A DNA stretch of 64,000 bases from Acidobacteriaceae bacterium (GCA_027307045.1 DAHUXR010000001.1:56706-120705), one strand, 5' to 3'. Positions 18,400-27,924 are shown, numbered from the stretch's first letter. Program-made: numbers and translations. Notes: generated by a model from the letters alone, not told the origin.

Positions 18400-18984
18400 A
18401 TGCGTAAAATCCTGGGATTGCTGTTGGTGATCGTCGCCGTTTGCGGTTCTGCTCTGGCCGCCGATGAATACAAAATTGACCCCAACCATTCGTCGGTAAA
18501 TTTTGCTGTAACTCACTTGATGGTCAGCACCGTGAATGGCCGATTCACTACGTTTGAGGGAAAGGTCCTTTATGACGAGAAGGACGTCACCAAGTCGTCC
18601 GTGAACGTGGACATAAAGACTGCGAGCGTTAATACTGACAATACGTCGCGGGACAATGACCTGCGCTCGCCTGGTTTCTTCGATGCGGAGAAATTTCCCG
18701 ACATCACCTTCCAAAGCAAGTCGATTGAAAAAAAGGGCAATGACTACGTGGCCCACGGCACGCTCACGATCAAAGGCGTTTCCAAGGACGTGGACCTGCC
18801 GTTCGAATTGAAGGGCCCCGTTGACGCCGGCAAGATGGGGAAAGTGATGGGCGCGCATGCCAGCCTCACGGTCAATCGCCAGGACTTTGGCGTGTCCAAA
18901 GCGCCGGGAATGGTCGGCAATGACATAAAAATCGACCTGAACGTTGAAGCGCACATGGCGCCGCCGCCGGCTGCAGGGAAATAA
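18400..18984 (+). CDS. Secreted YceI family protein
   Basis: A 194-residue periplasmic lipocalin-like protein. The signal peptide (MRKILGLLLVIVAVCGSALA) gives a mature N-terminus ADEYKIDPNHSSVNF. The YceI pattern continues with VTHLMVSTVNGRFTTFEGKV, DNDLRSPGFFDAEKFPDITFQS and GTLTIKGVSKDVDLPFEL. The family binds isoprenoid-like lipids in a beta-barrel; the physiological ligand is unknown. The start is set at 18400 because AAGGAGA lies 9-10 bases upstream and the signal peptide begins there; an upstream in-frame GTG-type start would add 31 non-signal residues. It is followed after 5 bp by birA. Confidence 0.9.
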   Translation: MRKILGLLLVIVAVCGSALAADEYKIDPNHSSVNFAVTHLMVSTVNGRFTTFEGKVLYDEKDVTKSSVNVDIKTASVNTDNTSRDNDLRSPGFFDAEKFPDITFQSKSIEKKGNDYVAHGTLTIKGVSKDVDLPFELKGPVDAGKMGKVMGAHASLTVNRQDFGVSKAPGMVGNDIKIDLNVEAHMAPPPAAGK

Positions 18985-18989
18985 ATATT

Positions 18990-19847
18990 GTGACGAACCC
19001 GGAGTATCTGTTGCCGGAGTTGCTTGCGCCCTTGGTGCGCAACACCATCTTTTCCGGCAATATTCATCACTGCGTACAGGCCGACTCCACCAACTCAATT
19101 GCGTTGCGTGGAGCGGCGCTGGCCAGCCAGCATCCTGATGAAACTCCGGAGGGCGCTGTTTTTCTGGCTGAAGAACAAACCGCTGGCCGCGGACGCAGTG
19201 CCCATTCCTGGCACTCTGAACGCGGTACCGGCATCTATTGTTCTTTCTTGTTGCGCCCGCCCATGACGCCGGCTGAAACGCTTTGGCTTTCCCTGATCGC
19301 CGGCGTTGCCGTGCAGGACGCGGTGAGGGAGACAAGCGGCCTGGCTGCCGATATCCGCTGGCCCAATGATCTGATGATCAACGACAAAAAATTTGTCGGC
19401 ATCCTCACGGAGATGACCTCTGAAGGAAACAAAGTGCATCATGCCGTGATCGGCATTGGCGTGAATGTAAACCAGAAGAGTTTCCCCGATGACCTGAAGG
19501 AATCTGCCACCTCCATGTGTATTGAAGGAGGCAGAGAATATTCCCGGAAGGATGTGGCGGCGGCATTGATCCGAGCGCTGGACCGCGAATATCGCGCCTT
19601 GCTTCGCGCCATGAGCAGCCCCATCCGCACTCCGGCGTTGCGCTTTGAGCCCATCATGCGGCGCGTGGAGTCGCGCTCTTCTTACGCGCAGGGCAAGCTT
19701 GTCCATGTGGATGAAGATGGCGGTTACAACGGTGTGACTGATGGCCTTGATCCTCGTGGCTTTCTGCGCGTTCGTACAGACAAAGGATTGCGTATCGTAA
19801 TTTCCGGAAGCGTCCGGCCTGGGAGGAAAGATGCTCCTGGTTCTTGA
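18990..19847 (+). CDS. birA: Biotin--[acetyl-CoA-carboxylase] ligase (monofunctional)
   Basis: A 285-residue biotin protein ligase that makes biotinyl-AMP and transfers biotin to carboxylase lysines. Visible motifs are the biotin/ATP-binding loop AEEQTAGRGRSAHSW, GTGIYCSFLLRP, the WPNDLMINDKKFVGILTE block and a C-terminal SH3-like domain with DGLDPRGFLRVR. The N-terminal winged-helix repressor domain of Escherichia coli BirA is absent, so the enzyme is catalytic only. The start is GTG. Its end overlaps coaX by 17 bp, so the two are translationally linked. Confidence 0.93.
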   Translation: MTNPEYLLPELLAPLVRNTIFSGNIHHCVQADSTNSIALRGAALASQHPDETPEGAVFLAEEQTAGRGRSAHSWHSERGTGIYCSFLLRPPMTPAETLWLSLIAGVAVQDAVRETSGLAADIRWPNDLMINDKKFVGILTEMTSEGNKVHHAVIGIGVNVNQKSFPDDLKESATSMCIEGGREYSRKDVAAALIRALDREYRALLRAMSSPIRTPALRFEPIMRRVESRSSYAQGKLVHVDEDGGYNGVTDGLDPRGFLRVRTDKGLRIVISGSVRPGRKDAPGS

Positions 19848-20655
19848 CGTAGGCAATACCAACACGGTGCTGGGTGTCTATGAGAACACCGCTGCGGGCT
19901 TTGCTGGCCACACCGCGGCCCCTCGCCTGATGGCGCACTGGCGCGTGGCCACCGTAATGACGCATACCGTGGACGAATATGGCGTTCTCTTCCGCAACCT
20001 CTTTGCCATTGGAGACGTTGAAGCCGCCGAAGTGCGCGGCATCATCGTCTCTTCTGTGGTTCCTCCCATGGATTCCACCCTGCGTGAAGTTTGCGAACGC
20101 TACTTCCACCTCAAGCCATTGTTTGTTGAGCCGGGGATCAAGACCGGTATGCCGGTGCTTTATGAGAATCCACAGGAAGTGGGCGCAGACCGCATTGTGA
20201 ACGGCGTGGCGGCGTTTGAAAAATTTGGCGGTCCATGCGTCGTCGTTGATCTGGGTACAGCGACAACCTTTGACGCGATTTCACGCAAGGGAGAATATCT
20301 TGGCGGAGTGATCTCGCCCGGCATTGGCATTTCAGCGCGTGCTTTGTATGAGCACACCGCGCGCCTGCCGCTGGTGGATATCCGCAAGCCGTCCAAAGTT
20401 ATTGGCACCAATACTGTCGGCAGCATTCAGGCAGGCCTGTTCTTTGGCTATCTGGGATTGGTGGATGGCATTCTGGAACGCCTGATCAACGAGCTGGGGC
20501 CGGATACCAAGGTCGTAGCGACCGGAGGCTTGGCCAGCCTGATTGGCGACCACTCAAAGTACATCAAAAACGTGGACGATCTGCTCACGCTCGACGGACT
20601 CCGCATCATATGGGAACGCAACAACTCGGCGCAGAAACAAAAGCCCGCGTCCTGA
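19831..20655 (+). CDS. coaX: Type III pantothenate kinase
   Basis: A 274-residue kinase for the first step of coenzyme A synthesis. The ASKHA-fold signatures are present: LDVGNTNTVLGVYE (phosphate 1), VGADRIVNGVAAFE, VVDLGTATTFDAIS (phosphate 2) and GTNTVGSIQAGLFFGYLG. Type III enzymes need a monovalent cation and are not inhibited by CoA. It overlaps birA by 17 bp; the birA-coaX pairing is common in bacteria. The pantothenate synthesis genes panB and panC are at 46.4-48.4 kb, not in this operon. Confidence 0.96.
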   Translation: MLLVLDVGNTNTVLGVYENTAAGFAGHTAAPRLMAHWRVATVMTHTVDEYGVLFRNLFAIGDVEAAEVRGIIVSSVVPPMDSTLREVCERYFHLKPLFVEPGIKTGMPVLYENPQEVGADRIVNGVAAFEKFGGPCVVVDLGTATTFDAISRKGEYLGGVISPGIGISARALYEHTARLPLVDIRKPSKVIGTNTVGSIQAGLFFGYLGLVDGILERLINELGPDTKVVATGGLASLIGDHSKYIKNVDDLLTLDGLRIIWERNNSAQKQKPAS

Positions 20656-21356
20656 CGGCCCCTGCTGTGGACAACTACTTTAACTACTACACGGAAATTG
20701 AACAGCACTTCTGTAGACGCCGGGGAACGCTTTTGACTGTTTCCACGCTTGATTGGGCGTTGATGACCACATGGAAAGAAGCTGGAGTTCCGCTGGAGGC
20801 TGTACTGCGTGGGATCGATGAAGCCTTTGATAAGTATGAGCGACGGCCATCTAAAACGCAGAAGATCAATGGCCTGGCCTGGTGCGCGCAGGCTGTGCTC
20901 ACTGCGGCGGAAGAGATGAAAGAAGCGGCAGTCGGCGCGCCACAGGAGAAAGCCAGCGCCGATCCAGGCCTGCAAAATGAAGAGATAGGCCGCTATTTTG
21001 TGGCGAATGCTGAAAAGCTGCGCCAGGTTAAGGCAGGCACTGCGGTAACGTTGGTTGCGGAAGAGTGTGCTGTTACACTAACGGACTTAGCCTCCAGCTT
21101 GGCTACCGTAAAGAATCTACGATTGGAGGACCTGGAGAGGCGGCTGACCGTAATGGAAGAAAAACTTCTTGCCGCCCTGACCATGACCACTCCTGAAAAT
21201 GAGTTGTTCACGCTACGTACTGAAGCTGACCGGGAAATTGCCCCATACCGCAGCAAAATGCCGGGCGTGCAGATTGAGCAATTGCAAAAGCAATTTATTC
21301 ACAAGCGCCTGTTTGAAAAAGCAAAGATTCCACGGCTCAGCCTCTTTTACCTGTGA
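20610..21356 (+). CDS. Conserved-looking hypothetical protein between coaX and rlmD
   Basis: A 248-residue soluble, largely helical protein with no signal or membrane segment and no motif I recognise. The opening of the core reads VDNYFNYYTEIEQHFCRRR. The ATG at 20610 overlaps coaX by 46 bp; an alternative GTG at 20667, just after the coaX stop, would begin at VDNYFNYY and may be the real start. Its stop overlaps the GTG of rlmD (GTGA), so translation of the two is coupled. Its fixed place in this housekeeping operon suggests a core cellular role, possibly in RNA or translation, but nothing in the sequence proves it. Confidence 0.75.
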   Translation: MGTQQLGAETKARVLTAPAVDNYFNYYTEIEQHFCRRRGTLLTVSTLDWALMTTWKEAGVPLEAVLRGIDEAFDKYERRPSKTQKINGLAWCAQAVLTAAEEMKEAAVGAPQEKASADPGLQNEEIGRYFVANAEKLRQVKAGTAVTLVAEECAVTLTDLASSLATVKNLRLEDLERRLTVMEEKLLAALTMTTPENELFTLRTEADREIAPYRSKMPGVQIEQLQKQFIHKRLFEKAKIPRLSLFYL

Positions 21357-22627
21357 ACCTTACAATCGAAAAACTCGTGTACGGCGGCGACGGGCTGGCC
21401 CGGCTTCCTGAGGGAAAGACCGTCTTTACGCCCTTTGTGCTGCCCGCGGAAGAAATAAGCGCGACCATCGTCCAGGAAAAGAGCAGCTTCGCCCGTGCCA
21501 CGGTCGATCAGATACTCAAGCCTTCTCCTTACAGGATTGCGGCGCCATGCCCCTATTTTGGCACCTGCGGCGGTTGCCACTATCAGCACGCGGGCTATAC
21601 GGCGCAACTGGAAAACAAGCGCGCCATCCTGAAAGAAACGCTGTTGCGCAATGGCAAGCTGGAGTGGAAAGGCGAGATCATCACGCATTCCGGCGAACCG
21701 TGGGGCTATCGCAATCGCTCGCGATTAAAGGTGCGCACCGCTCCGGATTTCGCTATCGGCTATTACAAGATGGGCACCAATGAGCTATTGCCGGTGAAGC
21801 AGTGCCCGATCAGCTCGGCGGCCATCAACCGCGTGCTCGCTCATGTGTGGGAGATGGGCGAAGGCGGCAAAGTGCCCGCCGGAATCAATGAGATTGAATT
21901 CTTTGCCGACCACGCCGACGCCAAGATGGTGCTGGAAATTTATCTTGCGCCGGATGTGCCGGAAATGCGCGAGTTTGCTACAGCCTTGCAGGCAAAAGCG
22001 CCGGAGATTAAGGGAATCGCCTTCTTTGCGGAGAGCGCAAGCGCCGAGCCCGGAGGCCAACTGCCAAAATACACCGTCGGCGAGACCGCGCTGCCGTATC
22101 AGGCGGGGGAGAAATCTTATCGCGTGAGCGCAGGCTCGTTCTTCCAGGTCAACCGCTATCTCGTGAAGGAGCTGGTGCAGACCGTGGTGGGCGACTTCCA
22201 CGGAAAGATCGCGCTGGATCTTTTTGCCGGTGTCGGGCTGTTTGCCGGTCATCTTTCAAAGCGTTTCGACCAGGTTTTTGCCGTGGAATCCTCGCCTGCT
22301 TCTGCCGCCGACCTCCAAGCGAATGCCGTCAAGAATATTGTTCCGGTGCTGAGCCCCGTGGAAGGCTTTTTGCCGCGCTGCCTCAACATGCAGCCTGAAC
22401 TCGTTGTTGTGGACCCTCCTCGCGCAGGACTGGGCGCAAAGACAACACAACTGCTGGCGGCCCTGCGCGTAAAGAGAATTGTTTACGTCTCCTGCGATCC
22501 TGCCACCCTGGCACGCGATACGCGCTTGTTCCTGGAAACCGGCTATCACGTCGAAGAAGTCCACATGGTCGATCTCTTTCCCCAGACCTTCCACATTGAA
22601 AGCGTTGTACGGCTGGCCCGCGGGTAA
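21353..22627 (+). CDS. rlmD: RlmD/RumA-family 23S rRNA (uracil-5-)-methyltransferase
   Basis: A 424-residue SAM-dependent RNA m5U methyltransferase. The order is an N-terminal TRAM-like domain (IEKLVYGGDGLARLPEGK), the 4Fe-4S cysteine cluster CPYFGTCGGCHYQH, a Rossmann domain (ALDLFAGVGLFAGHLS), the VVVDPPRAGLG motif and the catalytic cysteine in IVYVSCDPATLARD. Substrate specificity (U1939, U747 or tRNA U54) cannot be settled by eye, so the symbol is tentative. The start is GTG overlapping the previous stop. comEC follows after 81 bp. Confidence 0.88.
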   Translation: MNLTIEKLVYGGDGLARLPEGKTVFTPFVLPAEEISATIVQEKSSFARATVDQILKPSPYRIAAPCPYFGTCGGCHYQHAGYTAQLENKRAILKETLLRNGKLEWKGEIITHSGEPWGYRNRSRLKVRTAPDFAIGYYKMGTNELLPVKQCPISSAAINRVLAHVWEMGEGGKVPAGINEIEFFADHADAKMVLEIYLAPDVPEMREFATALQAKAPEIKGIAFFAESASAEPGGQLPKYTVGETALPYQAGEKSYRVSAGSFFQVNRYLVKELVQTVVGDFHGKIALDLFAGVGLFAGHLSKRFDQVFAVESSPASAADLQANAVKNIVPVLSPVEGFLPRCLNMQPELVVVDPPRAGLGAKTTQLLAALRVKRIVYVSCDPATLARDTRLFLETGYHVEEVHMVDLFPQTFHIESVVRLARG

Positions 22628-22708
22628 AACCTGTTCTTTCTGTTCAGAATATTTTGTGGGTTATCGATCTCTGGTTTATAGTCTTTCGGCAAACTTTAGC
22701 GCCTGCCG

Positions 22709-25270
22709 ATGAAAGCCCAACCCCGCGCCCCTCTCGCTCTTGCCGCCGTAGTATTCGCATGCGGAATCTGGCTTTCGACACATTGGCGGGTATCTACCGC
22801 GCTTTGGGGCTGGGCAGCCGTGTTGCTGGCTTTTTGCGCTATTGTCGCGGTTGCGATCAGAAGTCTGCGCCCCGCGCAGGTTGCAGCAATTCTGGCGTTG
22901 GTATGCGCCGGCGGTTTTGCGCGCATCGCCACTCCGGTTCCTCGGCTGTTTATTCCTCCGTCAGAGTTTTTCCGGGAGGGTCCCGAGACCTCCGGGGAAA
23001 AGAAGGTTGAAATTGTTGCGCGCGTCACCAATGACGGCGCGTTGCTGTCGAATGACGAATCGCGAGAACGATTTGAGATGGAGACCGAATCCATCGAACT
23101 GGATGGCACAAAGTTTCTTCAGCCAGTAGGGATACGTGCCTCGGTCTACGATGCTTCGGGTGCAACTCTAAAATACGGAGAGCGTATCCATCTGCTCGCA
23201 AGACTCAAGCTACCGCACAACTTTGGCAATCCGGGAGCGTTCGACTACGAAGGTTACTTGCAGGGACGCGGAATCACTGCGCTGGCTTCAGTGAAAGCGG
23301 ACGAGATTGAAGTGATTCCGGGGACTTCCGGCAGCCGGCGCGGGTTCTGGCGCAGCCGCATACGTAATAGCATTCTGCAGCATATTCGCCAGAGCGGTCT
23401 CTGGAGCCGCGAAGACGCCGCCATTTTTTCCGCCATGATCATGGGCGAGGATTCCCTGCTTCTGCGCAATGTGCGCGAAGAATTCCAGCAGACAGGCGTT
23501 TACCACCTGCTGGTGGTTTCAGGCATGAATGTGGCGCTGCTGGCGTTTGCGATCTTCTGGCTGGCGCGTCGTCTTCGCCTTCCGCAATGGCCAGCTTCGC
23601 TGATGACCATCGCGCTCTCAGTGCTTTATGCCTACATTGCCGGCATGGGTGTGCCGATCATGCGTGCGGTGCTCATGCTCTCACTATTTCTGGTCGCGCG
23701 TCTTCTCTATCGCGATCGCGGCGGACTGAACGCAACTGGCTTTGCCGCCCTGGCGGTGCTCACGCTTTCGCCCATGGACTTATTTGAGCCCGGCTTTCAA
23801 CTAACCTTTCTGGCTCTTTTGGCCATAACTGGCATCAGCGTGCCACTGCTGGATCGAACGTCCAATCCTTATCGACAGGCGCTCGCGCACCTTGAGTCAA
23901 CTGCTTACGACCTAAGTGTTGATCCCAAAATCGCCCAGTTTCGCCTGGACTTACGGCTCATAACGGGCAGGCTGGCGCAGTTTTTTGGCCTGCGGCTCGC
24001 GCGAACAATGGTCACCGGCGCTGCCTCCGGCCTGTTGATGCTTTATGAGCTGGGACTGGTCTCGGCCGTCACGCAGGCAGCCGTAGTACTGCCCATGCGC
24101 GCATATTTTCATCGCGCAGCCATCCTCGGGCTCGCGGCCAACGTCCTGGTTCTCCCTTTGGCTGGAATCATGCTCAACTCCGGCGTTGTCGCTATTGCTC
24201 TAAGCTACATTTCCATGCCTTTCGCGCACCTTGCCGCCAGAATCGCCTCCCTTGCTCTGCGCTGGACGCTTGCCTGCGTTGGCTGGATCGCGGACTTCCA
24301 CGTCTCGCAATGGCGTGTCCCCGATCCTGCTCCGCTGCTCGTGGTTCTGGCGGCGGCTGGAATTGTCCTGGCCCTGCTCGCTGTTCGCCGGCGGCGTGCA
24401 ATCGCATGGGCCGGCGTCGCAGTGCTATTTGTCTCAAGCGTAACAGTGGCGCTTTACCACTCCGGGGCAAAAGCCGAAAGCGGCAAGCTTGAGATTACCG
24501 CCATCGACGTGGGCCAGGGTGATTCCATCCTTGTGATTTCCCCTCAGGGGCGAACCATGCTCATCGATGGCGGCGGCAGCATCGGTCCTGTGCGCAGTGA
24601 ATTCGATTTTGGCGAAGATGTGGTCGCGCCTTATCTTTGGTCGCGAGGATTGGACCACCTTGACGTGGTTGCGCTAACGCATGCGCACGGTGACCACATC
24701 GGCGGCTTGCCCAGCATCATTGAAGATTTCCATCCATCAGAAATGTGGGTTGGCGTTAATCCTGAAACACCTGAGTTAGTGAACCTTTACGGCATCGCGT
24801 CTGCGCGGCACATTCCCGTCCGGACACATGTTGCAGGCGAAGAGTTTGATTGGAGTGGAACGAAAATCCGTGTGCTTTCGCCGCCGGCAGATTGGCAACC
24901 GAGACCAAAACGGGTGAATGACGACTCTTTGGCTTTGTTGATTGGTTATGGGGAGACAAGGGCGCTGCTGGCCGGCGATCTGGAAAGAAATATGGAGCAA
25001 TATGTGGCGGCGGAGTCTCCGCAGGCCGATCTATTAAAAGTTCCGCACCATGGCAGCGCCACATCGACTTCATCGGCGTTGTTGGCCGCTGTCCGCCCGC
25101 AGTTTGCGGTGATTTCTGTTGGATATCAGAATCCGTTCGGGCATCCCCGAAAAGTAGTGCTGGATCGACTGCAAATCTATCGGGTCAAAACCTACCGCAC
25201 AGACCGGCAGGGCGCGGTGACATTTCTGCTGGATGGAAAGCACGTTCAACCGCGGCTTCATTCGCAATAA
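22709..25270 (+). CDS. comEC: ComEC/Rec2-type DNA-uptake channel protein
   Basis: An 853-residue inner-membrane protein. N-terminal helices (1-75) are followed by a DUF4131-type soluble domain, then the Competence multi-helix core with GVYHLLVVSGMNVALLAF and repeated hydrophobic spans to about residue 580. The C-terminal MBL-fold domain starts near 590 (ITAIDVGQGDSILVISPQG) and has HAHGDHIGGLPS and KVPHHGSATSTS. This is the complete three-part ComEC layout for transport of single-stranded DNA in natural transformation. ComEA and pilus genes are not in the window. A -10-like TATAGT lies about 30 bp upstream of the ATG. Confidence 0.93.
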   Translation: MKAQPRAPLALAAVVFACGIWLSTHWRVSTALWGWAAVLLAFCAIVAVAIRSLRPAQVAAILALVCAGGFARIATPVPRLFIPPSEFFREGPETSGEKKVEIVARVTNDGALLSNDESRERFEMETESIELDGTKFLQPVGIRASVYDASGATLKYGERIHLLARLKLPHNFGNPGAFDYEGYLQGRGITALASVKADEIEVIPGTSGSRRGFWRSRIRNSILQHIRQSGLWSREDAAIFSAMIMGEDSLLLRNVREEFQQTGVYHLLVVSGMNVALLAFAIFWLARRLRLPQWPASLMTIALSVLYAYIAGMGVPIMRAVLMLSLFLVARLLYRDRGGLNATGFAALAVLTLSPMDLFEPGFQLTFLALLAITGISVPLLDRTSNPYRQALAHLESTAYDLSVDPKIAQFRLDLRLITGRLAQFFGLRLARTMVTGAASGLLMLYELGLVSAVTQAAVVLPMRAYFHRAAILGLAANVLVLPLAGIMLNSGVVAIALSYISMPFAHLAARIASLALRWTLACVGWIADFHVSQWRVPDPAPLLVVLAAAGIVLALLAVRRRRAIAWAGVAVLFVSSVTVALYHSGAKAESGKLEITAIDVGQGDSILVISPQGRTMLIDGGGSIGPVRSEFDFGEDVVAPYLWSRGLDHLDVVALTHAHGDHIGGLPSIIEDFHPSEMWVGVNPETPELVNLYGIASARHIPVRTHVAGEEFDWSGTKIRVLSPPADWQPRPKRVNDDSLALLIGYGETRALLAGDLERNMEQYVAAESPQADLLKVPHHGSATSTSSALLAAVRPQFAVISVGYQNPFGHPRKVVLDRLQIYRVKTYRTDRQGAVTFLLDGKHVQPRLHSQ

Positions 25271-25287
25271 ATGATGCCGCACGCAGG

Positions 25288-25980
25288 CTACTTTTCCTTT
25301 TTCTCCAGCTTCGGCTCGGCGGAAAGCATAAACCCTACACCGCGCACCGTGTGAATCAGCGGGGTAGGAAAACCGTGATCGATTTTGGCGCGCAGATAAC
25401 TGATGTAAACGTCCACCACGCTGGTGAGCCCATCAAACCATAAATTCCAAACGTGCTCCACTACCATGGTGCGCGTCACTGTGCGTCCAACGTTGCGCAT
25501 CAGGTACTCCAGCAGAGCGTATTCCCGCTGGCTAAGCTTAATGGGTTTGCCGGCGCGCTCAACCATATGGCGTTGCGGATCAAGCACCAGGTCGCCGACC
25601 TTAAGGATCTCAGATGTCTCCTGGGCCCGCCGCAGAAGAGTCTGCATTCGCGCCAACAATTCCTGAAAAGAAAATGGCTTAATGAGATAGTCATCCGCGC
25701 CGGCCTGCAGTCCCGCCACGCGATCAGCCACTTCACGGTTACCGCTTAAAATCAGCACGCGCGTGGTGGATCCCGCTTGCCGCAGCTTTCGCAGGAGAGA
25801 AAGACCATCCATGCGAGGCAGGTTCCAGTCCAGAACAATGCCGTCATAGCGGATCTCGCTTGCCAGCTCCAGGCCTTTTTCGCCGTCCTCGGCCAGGTCC
25901 ACGGCGAAGTGCTCCGCTTCAAAGCCTTCAGACAGGCTGCGGGCAATCTTAGGTTCGTCTTCAATAATCAGGATGCGCAC
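25288..25980 (-). CDS. OmpR/PhoB-family response regulator (orphan)
   Basis: A 230-residue regulator. The receiver has E7-D8, phospho-acceptor D51 in IVLDWNLPRMDG and K in DDYLIKPFSF. The C-terminal winged helix (about 125-220) contains LSQREYALLEYLMRNVGRTVTR and YISYLRAKID, ending in VRGVGFML. The start is GTG (gtgcgcatcc) with GGAGG about 17 bases upstream. No histidine kinase gene adjoins it on this strand, so its partner is elsewhere. It converges on comEC with 17 bp between the stops. Confidence 0.93.
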   Translation of the reverse strand: MRILIIEDEPKIARSLSEGFEAEHFAVDLAEDGEKGLELASEIRYDGIVLDWNLPRMDGLSLLRKLRQAGSTTRVLILSGNREVADRVAGLQAGADDYLIKPFSFQELLARMQTLLRRAQETSEILKVGDLVLDPQRHMVERAGKPIKLSQREYALLEYLMRNVGRTVTRTMVVEHVWNLWFDGLTSVVDVYISYLRAKIDHGFPTPLIHTVRGVGFMLSAEPKLEKKEK

Positions 25981-26121
25981 GTTCCACCATCTGCCTCCGG
26001 GCGGCCACCCAGAGAGGGGTAGTTCTGTTTTTTGGCCGGATGGCCCTAAACGCAGGGCAGCCGATTATTTGTGTGACGAGGCGCACTGTGAGTATAACTT
26101 GTCTGCCCACGCGAGGATGGC

Positions 26122-26406
26122 CTAGCTTTGGGCCTTATCATCATCGAGCGGTGAAGAATCATCTTCCGACGCGGGGTTGGCGCGATAGTCCTCAATCAGC
26201 CGCCGCGCTTCTTCCTCCTGGGCCGGATTTACCCGAACGGAAATGCCTCCCACCCCTGGGAAAACGTCCTGCGGAGCCTGCAGGTTGGCAACAACCGATT
26301 CAACACCGGCGGAGGTCAGGAGTCCGTGGACTACCATCGCCTCCGATTCCTGCATTGTGTCAAATACTTCCACCAGTTCCGGATCAGATTTCGGCTGTGT
26401 GCTCAT
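26122..26406 (-). CDS. DUF2007-like small protein
   Basis: A 94-residue acidic protein. PELVEVFDTMQESEAMVVHGLLTSAGVESVVAN resembles the beta-alpha-beta start of DUF2007 proteins, described as putative signal-transducing proteins with a ferredoxin-like fold. The segment GISVRVNPAQEEEARRLIEDY completes the fold. The tail is acidic and disordered. It is the last gene on the minus strand after the DUF3108 gene, with about 100 bp between them. The role is unknown. Confidence 0.7.
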   Translation of the reverse strand: MSTQPKSDPELVEVFDTMQESEAMVVHGLLTSAGVESVVANLQAPQDVFPGVGGISVRVNPAQEEEARRLIEDYRANPASEDDSSPLDDDKAQS

Positions 26407-26509
26407 GGTCCCCTTTCAAGTATTCAAAGCTATTAGAGCTATTATGGCAGAAAAAGCAACCGGGATGCCGCGCCGTTTAACAAATTGCCGGCGCAAAAGA
26501 TACTGGCAG

Positions 26510-27367
26510 TCATTTTTTTTCTATCCGCAACAGGTAGAAAGTCAGTGTCCCCCAGGAGAGTCGCGCGCGCATCTGAATGGGAACGCGGGCTGCATCGTCT
26601 GAGTACCAGATCCAGATTTTTCCTTTATCCCTGAGAAGAGGCGATGACGTTTCCGGTTGTACACGGATTGCGTTGAAAGTCCCAGCGGGCGTCTTGATCT
26701 GCTCTCGCGCTTCCACGTGGACCATGACTGTTACTGTTGCGCCGCCATCGTTGATCGGGAAGCTATAGGTTTTGGCCGGCGCCAAGGGCAAAGATGCCAC
26801 GTAATAGATGGAAGAGAGCATGTCCGTCACGCAGCCGGGAATGTCATGCTCTTCATGCTTACTCTCTTTTTTTTTGATGTTCTTGTGATCAAGCACGGCT
26901 TTGCCGCGCTGGTAATCGAATGTGATGTTGCTTTCCACCCGGCGAAAACCTTCTTCAATGTGCCGGGAGGTATTGTGCGAGCAAAAAGTTGAGGGATCGA
27001 AAAAAGATTCCAGCCGGTCCTGAACGTGGTAGAGGAGTGAGACGGTCCCGGCGGCATCGGCTGCCGCAACAATCCGATTTTCCCGCCCAGCCTGTTCCAT
27101 CCGCAGGGACGCGATCCCGGCGTTGAAGACCCGCCATTCTCCGCTGTAGACGTAGGTCTGACCAACGGGAAATTGATATTCAGCACGTGGGCGGGCAACC
27201 GACGGTGCGACAAGCTCGCTCTGTTCCGCTGCGGGAGTGGAGCGAGACGGTTCCGCTGAGCCTGGCTTCTTTGCCTGGGGTGGAGACGCAAAGGAAGCTG
27301 CCATGCCGCCGAGAGCCAGCAAGGCGCAGATGGCGCGCAAAAAAGAGCGATCGCGAGGTGGGGTCAA
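26510..27367 (-). CDS. Secreted DUF3108 domain protein
   Basis: A 285-residue exported protein. A signal peptide (LRAICALLALGGMAASFASPP) precedes a DUF3108 body: FPVGQTYVYSGEWRVFNAGIASLRM, later AVLDHKNIKKKESKHEEHDIPGCVTDMLSSIYYVASL and a final beta-rich part with KTPAGTFNAIRVQPE. DUF3108 proteins are periplasmic and often lie with envelope genes. The start is TTG overlapping the stop of the methyltransferase-like gene (TTGA), so the two are translationally coupled. It is the distal end of the lipopolysaccharide operon. Confidence 0.82.
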   Translation of the reverse strand: MTPPRDRSFLRAICALLALGGMAASFASPPQAKKPGSAEPSRSTPAAEQSELVAPSVARPRAEYQFPVGQTYVYSGEWRVFNAGIASLRMEQAGRENRIVAAADAAGTVSLLYHVQDRLESFFDPSTFCSHNTSRHIEEGFRRVESNITFDYQRGKAVLDHKNIKKKESKHEEHDIPGCVTDMLSSIYYVASLPLAPAKTYSFPINDGGATVTVMVHVEAREQIKTPAGTFNAIRVQPETSSPLLRDKGKIWIWYSDDAARVPIQMRARLSWGTLTFYLLRIEKK

Positions 27368-27924
27368 TGTTTTACCAGCATTTTCACCACAAGGGCGCCC
27401 AGCATCAGGGCCGCGCCCAGGGCGGCATTGTACTCGCGATGTCGAAGATAAAGAGCCGAAGAAAAATGTGCCGCGCCGTCATCCACTTCGGCCTCTGCGC
27501 GGTACGGTGTGAGGCGCGGTAAAAAGCGCGGCACTTCTTTGGCGTAAAGATCATAGCGGGGGAATGCCGATCGCAGATATTTTTCCTCGGCGGTAATCAC
27601 CGGAAGATAGATAAAGGCAAACATTGCCAGCGCGCCAATGCCGATCCAGAGATTGCGGGCTGCAATAATGAAACCTATGGCAATGATGATGGAACCAAGA
27701 TAGAGCGGGTTGCGGGTGTAAGCATAGGGACCGGTAGTGGCAAGCTCTGCATTTTTGCGTATGTGCCCTGAGGCAAGGGCGCGGACCAGAACTCCCACGG
27801 CTGCGACGGCGAATCCCGCGCCCAGTGAAATCCACGTGGGCCGGGCGAGCCAGAAATATGCGGCTGCGAAAACAAAGCCGAGAGGCACGCGTGATCGGGT
27901 GGCAATCCGCGCCCAGCTAGGCAT
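27364..27924 (-). CDS. Isoprenylcysteine carboxyl methyltransferase (ICMT)-like membrane protein
   Basis: A 186-residue membrane protein with four or five hydrophobic spans. The family motif TTGPYAYTRNPLYLGSIIIAIGF is followed by a short loop and EEKYLRSAFPRYDLYAKEVPRFLP, the conserved SAM-binding C-terminal part. Bacterial members methylate unknown substrates, possibly isoprenoid lipids. The start is placed at the ATG at 27924, which overlaps the stop of the heptosyltransferase gene and has GGGAGG just upstream; an earlier in-frame start would overlap more. Its place inside an LPS operon suggests an envelope lipid substrate, which is inference. Confidence 0.8.
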   Translation of the reverse strand: MPSWARIATRSRVPLGFVFAAAYFWLARPTWISLGAGFAVAAVGVLVRALASGHIRKNAELATTGPYAYTRNPLYLGSIIIAIGFIIAARNLWIGIGALAMFAFIYLPVITAEEKYLRSAFPRYDLYAKEVPRFLPRLTPYRAEAEVDDGAAHFSSALYLRHREYNAALGAALMLGALVVKMLVKH

